NCBI GenBank assembly: GCA_026770585.1
Contig: MU647351.1
Span: 118,308-129,419, forward strand
Source of the DNA: Baffinella frigidus
Taxonomy: Eukaryota > Cryptophyceae > Cryptomonadales > Baffinellaceae
DNA: 11,112 nucleotides
Reading direction: 5' to 3'
Below are positions 5,980 to 11,112 of the stretch, in pieces. The translations under genes and the position numbers were made by a program. Under the pieces are notes generated by a model. The model saw nothing but the letters and a program-made list of their open reading frames with translations. It searched no databases and was not told the DNA's origin. The first letter of the stretch is position 1. Each line of letters starts with the position of its first letter.

Positions 5980-5995
5980 GCTGAAATTTACTACA
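5980..5995 (+). repeat. Solitary foldback core motif
   Basis: GCTGAAATTTACTACA matches the inner core of the foldback family but has no nearby inverted partner. It lies just beyond the 3' side of the minus-strand TPR open frame. An inverted relative, TGTGTACTAAACAGC (7100-7114), lies beyond the 5' side. Another lone word, CTTACTACAC, stands at about 5254-5263. Confidence 0.6.
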
Positions 5996-6077
5996 GTACC
6001 CGACCCGGTTATAAGCTGCAACGGGTTGCTGGTGGCAGCGTCCGGCAGAGCGCAGGGTCCCCACGCGAGGAAAGGCA

Positions 6078-6920
6078 TCAGCAGTTGCGCACGAGAAACA
6101 CAGCTCGCAGCGTTCGGGCCCATCCGGGGCCACGCTCGACACGCGCCTTCGAACAGCGGGGCGTGTCTTCCCGAGAGGGGGGGCGCATGTTCCAGGTGGA
6201 GCCACAACCCCTGCCGGCCCGCGCGCGCTGCAGAGGTCGGTGCGGCGAGGGTCGCACCTCAAGGTGCCGCGCCTTCTCCGCAGGGTCGGTCGCCTCCTCG
6301 TTGAGGTACAGCTGCTTGAGGGACGCGAGGTGGAACATCGTCTTCGCCGACCCCCCCTTCGCCTCGGTCCGCATCGTCTCGGAGAACGAGCGGTCGGCCT
6401 CCGCGAAGCGCTGCTGGCGCGCCAGAAGATATCCGTGGTTGTGAGCGTGAGTGGGTTTTGCCGCGGAAGAGTCCCCGAAGGCAGATATTGCCGACGAGAT
6501 CGCGTCATCCTCCCCGCCCAGCATCAACATCTTGAAACCCTCTCCCAAACCCTCACTAACGTCCACGGACGACCCCCACGAAAGCGGGCGGGATGCTGGT
6601 GGGCCGGTGGAGGCATCCTCGTTGACCGCTGGAGAGGTCTCTGATGAGCTTGGAGCGAAGACGAGTTCGCTAGTGAGCGCCACAGCAAAACCGCCAGGCG
6701 ATTGCACGGTCTTGGTTTCGACGAACCCAAATTTTCTGTTCTGCAGCACGCTAGGCGAGCCTGGTCCAGTAGTGAACATCCTTGGCCCCAGGGTCCCTTT
6801 GCCAAGCCAGCCAAGTTTGCACCCGACCTCTTTTTGCAGCCCGACTGGGACTTCGCGCTGTTCGACCCGGGTGTCCTCTTCCTCTGCGAGAGGATCCCGT
6901 AGTATCCCGAGTGCGCAGCT
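6078..6920 (-). CDS. TPR-like repeat protein, partial (gene fragment or internal exon)
   Basis: This is the only stretch with convincing protein character. The frame is open from just after a TGA at 6921-6923 down to a TGA at 6078-6080. The first ATG is at 6779, giving 233 residues. The 46 in-frame codons before it (with EEEDTRVEQ, VGLQKEVGCKLGWLGKG) also look coding, so the true 5' end probably lies in an upstream exon. A CTCTCGCAG acceptor-like site sits near 6890. Counting from the ATG, residues 109-142 fit a TPR helix pair: Gly, Leu, Phe, Ala and Phe fall at consensus positions 8, 11, 17, 20 and 24 (HGYLLARQQRFAEADRSF). Residues 143-174 look like a second, looser unit (MFHLASLKQLYLNEE, AEKARHLE). 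TPRs are helical protein-binding scaffolds; the partner and pathway cannot be inferred. After residue 174 the reading turns Arg/Pro-rich just at a GAG|GTGCG donor-like site (6258/6257), so the last 59 residues may be intron read-through. A pseudogene fragment is also possible. Confidence 0.55.
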   Translation of the reverse strand, partial: SCALGILRDPLAEEEDTRVEQREVPVGLQKEVGCKLGWLGKGTLGPRMFTTGPGSPSVLQNRKFGFVETKTVQSPGGFAVALTSELVFAPSSSETSPAVNEDASTGPPASRPLSWGSSVDVSEGLGEGFKMLMLGGEDDAISSAISAFGDSSAAKPTHAHNHGYLLARQQRFAEADRSFSETMRTEAKGGSAKTMFHLASLKQLYLNEEATDPAEKARHLEVRPSPHRPLQRARAGRGCGSTWNMRPPSREDTPRCSKARVERGPGWARTLRAVFLVRNC

Positions 6921-7068
6921 TCAGCACGGGCTGACTGATCTTAGAGCTCTTCCTCTGGTGCGTGTTTTCCTTCGTGACTCTTCCTCGGCGATCCAAAGGA
7001 AACTTGTTTGCAAACCGCCGAAATACGAGTGTCGTGTCCGCAAACCGCCTCGTCACGTCCTCGTCACG

Positions 7069-7135
7069 TCCTGCGGCCACGAGACTTTACTACACAAATT
7101 GTGTACTAAACAGCGATTCCTCGTGACCGTCAGGA
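7069..7135. repeat. Foldback element 5 (core-motif palindrome with outer arms)
   Basis: TTTACTACAC (7086-7095) and GTGTACTAAA (7101-7110) are inverted copies with one mismatch around a five-base AAATT loop. Outside them TCCTGCGGCCACGAG (7069-7083) pairs imperfectly with CTCGTGACCGTCAGGA (7120-7135). It shares only the ACTACAC core with elements 1, 2 and 4. It lies on the 5' side of the minus-strand TPR open frame. Confidence 0.75.
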
Positions 7136-7170
7136 GGCTCCAAAAGTTGACGTGTTTCAAAGTTGTTCGT

Positions 7171-7220
7171 CTTAATTAAGATAAGACAACAGACCGGCTT
7201 AATTAATTAAGATAAGACAG
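7171..7220 (+). repeat. TTAATTAAGATAAGACA direct repeat
   Basis: CTTAATTAAGATAAGACA (7171-7188) recurs as TTAATTAATTAAGATAAGAC (7199-7218). The second copy carries one extra TTAA. They are separated by ACAGACCGGC. The site is AT-rich; no function is evident. Confidence 0.85.
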
Positions 7221-7552
7221 TCTTGACACACATTTGAAAGAACGCATGGCGAGCGAGGGGAGAGGGGGGGGGGCAGCGAGGGCAGCGAAAGCGGTGAGGC
7301 CGAGGATTCAAAAATGGGGCGGGCGTTTTTCGTGTTTTCCTTTGATAAATCCTAAGAGAGAACAGGTGGGCATTTTCCCTGCGTTTCTCAATAAATAAAA
7401 AGGAGACGGCGGGCGTGTTCAGCATCCCCCTTTCTTGTGAGCGACGTGCCCCTGTGCCTTGGAAGGAAGGGCCGTTCTCACAAGTGAGAGAGACCACCGG
7501 CGGACGGGCTCCCTTCTCTCCTGCTTGGGAGTGTGTCTCATTGGTGTTTCGG
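7221..7552. other. Unassigned segment upstream of the long telomere-like region
   Basis: No gene is supported; the 96-codon minus-strand frame at 7207-7497 has no recognisable domain. A G-run of ten stands at 7264-7273. CAATAAATAAAAAGG at about 7389-7403 carries an AATAAA polyadenylation-like word and resembles ATAAATAAAGATGG at about 10490. The words suggest a decayed copy of the same repeat found at 10076-10530. GAGAGAGACC at about 7485 has no larger context. Confidence 0.45.
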
Positions 7553-7554
7553 GA

Positions 7555-7614
<60 letters not shown>

Positions 7615-8640
7615 GGATGAGGGTTTGGGGTTCAGGGTTTAGGTTCCGGGTCTAGGGTTTAGGTTTAGGGTTTGAAGCTTGGGGTTTGAGGTGTAGGGTT
7701 CAGGGTTTGGGGTTGAGGGTTCAGGGTTGAGGGTTGAGGGTTTATGGTTTATCGTTTATGGTTTATGGTTGATGATTTGTGGTTTATGGTTTATGGTTTA
7801 TGGTTTTGGGTTTCGGGTTGAGTTTTGAGGTTTGAGGTTTGAGGGTTGGGGTTGGCGTGTTCAGGATTGAGTGCTGAGGGTTGATGGTGGAGGGTCGAGG
7901 GTCGAGGGTTGGGGGTTAAGAGTCAAGGATTGAAGGTTGAGAGTTGAAGGCGAGGGTTGAGGGTTGAGAGTTGGGGTTTTGGGGTTTTGGTTATAGGGTT
8001 TAGGTTTTAGAGTTCAGGGTTTAGGTTGAGAGTTTAGGGATAAGTGTTGTGGTGTTTGGGTTTAGGGTTTAGGGGGTTCAGGATTTGCGGTTTAGGGTTT
8101 AGGTTTTAGGGTGTAGGCTTTGAGGTTTAGGGTTTAGGGTTTAGGGTTTAGGGTTTAGGGTTTAGGGTTAAGGGTTAAGGGTTCGGGGTTCAGGGTGCAG
8201 GATTTAAGGATTAAGGTTTAGTGTTTGGGGTTTAGGGTTTAGGGTTTAGGGTTCAGGGTTCAGGGTTTCGGGTATAATGTTTTCAGTTCGGGGTTTAAGG
8301 TTATGAGTTAGGGGTTAGGAGTCAGGGGTTGGGGGTCAATGCTATCCATTGACCCCTAACCCTTAAGGGTTTAGGGTTCACGATTTAGGGTTTAGAGTTT
8401 AGAGTTTAGGGTTGAGGGTTGAGGGTTCAGGGTTCAGGTTTTAGGTTTTAGGATTTAGAGTTTCAAGTTTTGGGTTGAGGGTTTAAGGTTTAGAGTTTAA
8501 GGTTTGGGGTTCAGGATTTAGGTTTCATTTAGGTTTCAGGGTTCAGGGTTTAGGGTGCAAGGTCAGGGGTTATCGGTGAGTGGTTATGGGTCAGGGGTCA
8601 GGGTTTAGGGGTTAGGAGTCAAGGGTTAAGTTTCGGGTTT
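7553..8640 (+). repeat. Degenerate telomere-like region, G-rich strand on +
   Basis: A homogeneous TTGAGGG block of about nine units (7556-7616) leads into about 1 kb of decayed heptamers. Sub-blocks are visible: TTTATGG at about 7740-7804, TTTAGGG at about 8126-8168 and 8230-8255. Insertions and point changes break the phase often. A local inversion, 8324-8341 paired with 8347-8364, briefly flips the strand polarity and is followed by the palindrome AACCCTTAAGGGTT. No open frame of note is present. Confidence 0.93.
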
Positions 8641-8947
8641 CGGGTCAGCAGCACCAGATCACAGCCGAGGCCCTTTAAGTCCTTTAGGTTTTAATTTCTC
8701 CCAACATAGCCCAACGACACGCCCTTCCGTAGAAAGGACTGCAGAGAAAGCATTTTTGCTTTCGGATCGCGTTTAGCTCTCCAGTGCAGAGGCTCAGACC
8801 TCAGGATTGAGGTTTCAAGTTTCAGGATGGCTTTCCAGCTTTCAGGATACAGGTTCCAGGCATCAGCATGGATATTTCGAGCTTCAGGATGGATGTTCCT
8901 GCTCCCAAACCTTTGCCAAAATTGGTGCCTGCATGTCAAAGCTGCCT
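8641..8947. other. Spacer between oppositely oriented telomere-like regions
   Basis: 8680-8727 is a dispersed repeat with a copy at 10290-10342. From about 8795 to 8900 the word TTTCAGGATGG and relatives (TTTCAGGATACAGG, CATCAGCATGGAT, CTTCAGGATGGAT) recur at irregular steps of roughly 20 bases, like a worn minisatellite. The minus-strand 82-codon frame at 8691-8939 translates these repeats and is not credited as a gene. Confidence 0.65.
8680..8727 (+). repeat. Dispersed repeat, copy A
   Basis: AGTCCTTTAGGTTTTAATTT, CTCCCAACATAGCCCAACGA, CACGCC matches 10290-10342 (GTCCTTTAGGTTTTAAATGC, TCCCAACATATGCCAACCAC, ACGCC). The two copies lie about 1.6 kb apart in the same orientation, on either side of the C-rich telomere-like region. 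Confidence 0.85.
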
Positions 8948-9484
8948 CTTAACCCTCAACCCTAAGCCCTACACCTTCAACCCTCAAGCCTAAGACCTAC
9001 CCTAAAACGTAAATCCTAATTTCCAAACCCTGAACCCTAAACCGTAAATCCCAAACACCAAACCCTGAACCTTACTCCCTAAACCCTAAACCCCAAACTC
9101 TACACCCTGAACCCTAAACCCCAAACTCTAAACCCGCAACCCTAAACCCTAAACCAAAGACCCTGACCTATAAAAACTTACCCTAAACCCTTAACCCTGA
9201 ACCCTAAACCCTCAACCCTCAATCCTAGATCCTAGACTCTAAACACCAAACCCTGCAAACCCGAACCCCCTTAAACCCTGAACCCCCTTCTAAACACCTC
9301 AAACCCTAATTTCCCAAACCCTAAACCCCCTCCTGAACACCTCAAATCCTAAACCCTAAACCCTAAACCATATAACCTCAACCCTGAAACATAAACCCTG
9401 AACCCCAACCTTAACCCAAAACCCTTAACCCTCACCTCCAACCTTAAACCCTAATCCCCTCAACCCTAAAATCTAAACCCTGAT
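8948..9484 (-). repeat. Degenerate telomere-like region, C-rich strand on + (CCCTAAA)
   Basis: CCCTAAA, CCCTCAA and CCCTGAA heptamers dominate, the reverse complement of the preceding kilobase. The units are heavily mutated, with a few C-run expansions (ACCCCC at about 9265 and 9325). The polarity is opposite to 7553-8640, so the two regions face each other with their G-rich 3' sides inward across the spacer. Confidence 0.93.
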
Positions 9485-9487
9485 TTA

Positions 9488-9808
9488 GACTCAGGATTCA
9501 AACAGAAAGACTCGAAATTTAGTCAAAAGGCTTAGGATTCACCCAGAAAGACCCAGGATTTAATCAGAAAGACTCGGGATTCACTCAGAAAGACTCGGAT
9601 TCAATCAGCAAGACTCAGGACTGACCCAGAAAGACTCAGGATTAACCCCCCAACAAACAGGATTCAGTCAGAAAAACTCAAGACTCACCCAGAAAACTCA
9701 ATATTTACCCAGAAAAACTCAGGATTCACCCAGAAAGACTCACGATTCAGTCAGAAAGACTGAGGATTGACTCACAGGGACTCAGGATTCACTCATGGGG
9801 ACTCGGGG
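9488..9808 (+). repeat. 21-bp minisatellite, about 15 copies
   Basis: The unit is close to ACTCAGGATTCACCCAGAAAG, written here as ACTCAGGATTC plus ACCCAGAAAG. About fifteen diverged copies run head to tail, a few shortened by one base, and one near 9650 is disrupted by a CCCCCCAACAAA stretch. The last copies change AGAAAG to ATGGGG. The period of 21 would keep a reading frame, but no long open frame exists, so it is annotated as non-coding. Confidence 0.93.
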
Positions 9809-10075
9809 GAGAGCTTACAGGTACCTTGTGCAGTGAAACACCCATTTCCCGTTAAAAACTAGTGTTTTTTACTAAACTGGCCAGTTTTATGGGTTGCCGA
9901 GCTTAAAAACTTTTATGGGTCGCCTTCACCTTGACTCGTCGGCCACACTAAGGATGAGGGTGTTAAGATTTTGGATCCAGGGTTTAGGGTTTAGTGTTTA
10001 GGGTTGACAGGGGTACCTCGCTCATGAAAAACAATATTGATAAGCAAAAAGCGTTTTTGAGGGGGGGGGGTTGTT
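9809..10075. other. Unassigned segment with a palindrome and a short telomere-like tract
   Basis: AAACTGGCCAGTTT (9874-9887) is a perfect 14-base palindrome. TTTTATGGGTTGCC (9884-9897) recurs as TTTTATGGGTCGCC (9911-9924). A short run of three to four TTTAGGG-type units lies at about 9979-10005. A G-run of ten is at 10061-10070. I see no gene. Confidence 0.6.
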
Positions 10076-10523
10076 AAATTTAAGAAAGTGCAACCGACCG
10101 TTTTTTCATGCGTTTCTTAAATAAAAAAAATCAGCCCCAGATCGCTTAACCCCCGGAGAATGGAGCTATTGCATTTTCGGGCCGTAAACAGTGCCAACAG
10201 TATCCTTGAAAAAAATGTTGTTCCCGAGTGGAGGAGCCTTGAATCTCACCTACATGAATGTACTTCGTGTATGCAAAAACGTGCTTTGACTTTAGGTCCT
10301 TTAGGTTTTAAATGCTCCCAACATATGCCAACCACACGCCGTTAGGACAAAACGGACCAGAGTTGACCCCTTCGTTTTCTTGATTTAAGAACAAGGCACC
10401 GACCGTATCCTCCCTCCGAGTTTAAGAAAACGTAGGACCGACCGGATTTAAGAAAACGTAGGCCCGACCAGATTCTCAGGTTTTCTAATAAATAAAGATG
10501 GCAGCGACCGACCGGATTTTGTG
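10076..10523 (+). repeat. Cluster of TTTAAGAAA ... CCGACC motifs with AATAAA words
   Basis: The motif TTTAAGAA(A), about seven bases, then an ACCGACCG-like word starts near 10078, 10384, 10419 and 10447; a fifth copy is at 10919-10941. The third and fourth are tandem with a period of about 27 bases. A related AGCGACCGACCGG stands at 10502-10514. AATAAA words occur at about 10125, 10490 and 10531. The stretch TCAGCCCCAGATCGCTTAAC, CCCCGG (about 10131-10156) is repeated as GGTCCCACATCGCTTACCCC (about 10545-10564). The cluster resembles repeated 3'-end or promoter-like modules, but no transcript evidence is available. Confidence 0.75.
10290..10342 (+). repeat. Dispersed repeat, copy B
   Basis: Partner of 8680-8727. 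It ends at the CGCCGTTAGGAC stretch. The 61-codon frame from the ATG at 10160 reads through this copy (ending SQHMPTTRR) and contains CTSC, but it has no recognisable domain and I do not call it a gene. Confidence 0.85.
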
Positions 10524-10916
10524 TGTGTGTTAATAAAACAGCTTGGTCCCACATCGCTTACCCCCCCGGGGGATTTTCCTCGCAATCGACCCGTTCCGGG
10601 TACCTACAGTACACATGAGAGAGATTGGCAATTTATTGCCAAACAACCAGCGTAAGTGCTGCACATGCCTTCCACATTGTGCTACACTCTGTACCCAGTG
10701 TCGGCTGCTCTTACGAGCTTTTCCCGGTTGGATTCTATCGCCACCTCCTACCCTTTTAGTGTCTGTCTCTCTCCTTTCTCCCGCCGCCGCCCCACCCCTC
10801 ATTGGGCCTCATAACCTGGTGGCACCGCATCTCAGGCTCCACCCCTCCTCTCTCATGTGAGAAGGCGCGCTGGGTTCTATCCTGTGACCCAATAAGTTGA
10901 TCTTGATTTTGAGCTT
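10524..10916. other. Unassigned segment with a Cys-rich reading
   Basis: TTGGCAATTTATTGCCAA (10625-10642) is a perfect inverted repeat with a two-base centre. Overlapping it, a plus-strand frame gives KCCTCLPHCATLCTQC, a dense cysteine cluster. The frame begins without an ATG at its upstream end, the first Met codon is at about 10615, and the C-terminal half is Pro/Leu/Ser-rich. A zinc-binding peptide is conceivable but unsupported. 10745-10800 is pyrimidine-rich (CTCTCTCCTTTCTCCCGCC). Confidence 0.4.
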
Positions 10917-10945
10917 AAATTTAAGAAACGTGCACCGACCGTTTT
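10917..10945 (+). repeat. Fifth copy of the TTTAAGAAA ... ACCGACCG motif
   Basis: AAATTTAAGAAACGTGCACC followed by GACCGTTTT closely matches 10076-10105 (AAATTTAAGAAAGTGCAACC, GACCGTTTT). It lies about 830 bases downstream of that copy, just before the terminal telomere-like tract. Confidence 0.85.
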
Positions 10946-10978
10946 CAGAATGCCCGCACCTCAGAATGTCCGCGAGGT

Positions 10979-11112
10979 ATTAGGTTTGAGGGAGTAGGGA
11001 GTAGGGCTTAGGGCTTAGGGTTTAGGGTTTGGGTTCAGGGTTCAGAGTTCAGGGTTCAGGGTTTAGGGTTGAGGGTTTAGGATTTAGGATTTAGGGTTTA
11101 GTGTTTAGGGTT
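10979..11112 (+). repeat. Telomere-like repeats running off the window
   Basis: TTTAGGG, TTCAGGG, TTGAGGG and related units, G-rich on the plus strand, continue to the last base. The units are imperfect, so this is another interstitial or proximal telomere-like tract, not a clean chromosome end. Whether purer repeats follow cannot be seen. Confidence 0.9.

Noticed and set aside
5813-6508. 231-codon minus-strand frame
   Set aside because: It is long but Arg/Ser/Pro-rich, the usual sign of a GC-rich shadow frame. The overlapping frame with the TPR pattern is the better coding candidate over 6258-6508.
5968-6644. Plus-strand frames over the GC-rich stretch (5968-6444, 6026-6304, 6240-6644)
   Set aside because: They are antisense shadows of the minus-strand TPR frame, Arg-rich and without domains.
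6451-7179. 242-codon plus-strand frame
   Set aside because: It is antisense to the TPR frame over much of its length, Ser/Pro-rich with no domain, and reads through a foldback at its 3' end.
8691-8939. 82-codon minus-strand frame with RNIHPEA/RNIHADA-like repeats
   Set aside because: The peptide repeats mirror a worn roughly 20-base DNA repeat, and the frame crosses a dispersed repeat copy.
9488-9808. CRISPR-like array
   Set aside because: The units are contiguous 21-base tandem copies with no unique spacers, and the context is eukaryotic telomere-like DNA.
10061-10145. Retrotransposon 3' end with poly-A
   Set aside because: The TTAAATAAAAAAAATC stretch is short, no reverse transcriptase or LTR is visible, and the neighbouring AATAAA words belong to a repeated module.
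10979-11112. True chromosome end
   Set aside because: The heptamers are too degenerate and the window simply stops. A terminal array would be expected to be nearly uniform.

Overview
This is nuclear eukaryotic DNA from a subtelomeric or interstitial-telomeric region. It is almost gene-free and consists mostly of layered repeats. The dominant theme is a seven-base telomere-like repeat of the TTTAGGG type and its variants TCTAGGG, TTGAGGG and TTTATGG. TTTAGGG telomeres occur in plants, many green algae and several stramenopile and alveolate lineages, so a protist or alga is my best guess. The sequence gives no firm taxonomic marker. No bacterial-style operon, tRNA, rRNA or CRISPR array is visible.

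Layout. 1-1290: a poly-G end, unassigned DNA, a TCTAGGG array (362-562) and a foldback built on a CTCCTCGAGGAG motif. 1298-2472: a composite array in which a roughly 23-bp spacer motif recurs five times between blocks of TTTAGGG/TTGAGGG, with two GA-rich tracts, ending in a second TCTAGGG array. 2473-3610: a foldback element, a TCTAGGG array in reverse orientation, and a duplicated cassette region where further foldback (hairpin) sequences sit inside a conserved frame. 3611-5970: a patchwork of diverged direct and inverted duplications, another foldback and short tandem repeats, with no convincing gene. 5980-7135: the only credible protein-coding stretch. It is a minus-strand open frame with a tetratricopeptide-like (TPR) repeat, bracketed by copies of the foldback core motif. 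7136-7552: short repeats and no gene. 7553-9484: a long degenerate telomere-like region whose strand polarity flips from G-rich to C-rich across a spacer of about 300 bp, the orientation expected of a head-to-head telomere join. 9488-9808: a 21-bp minisatellite. 9809-10978: AT-richer DNA with five copies of a TTTAAGAAA...CCGACC motif and duplicated AATAAA-bearing leaders. 10979-11112: TTTAGGG-type repeats running off the window.

The most interesting signal is a family of foldback elements. They share an inner core close to GAAATTTACTACACA, an ATCCGG outer motif in two copies, and in two copies a homologous loop. They occur at 2568-2714, 3113-3281, 4572-4638 and 7069-7135, and paralogous flanks that appear to lack the hairpin are visible for two of them. 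They look like small non-autonomous mobile elements or hairpin-RNA loci; no transposase is present in the window.
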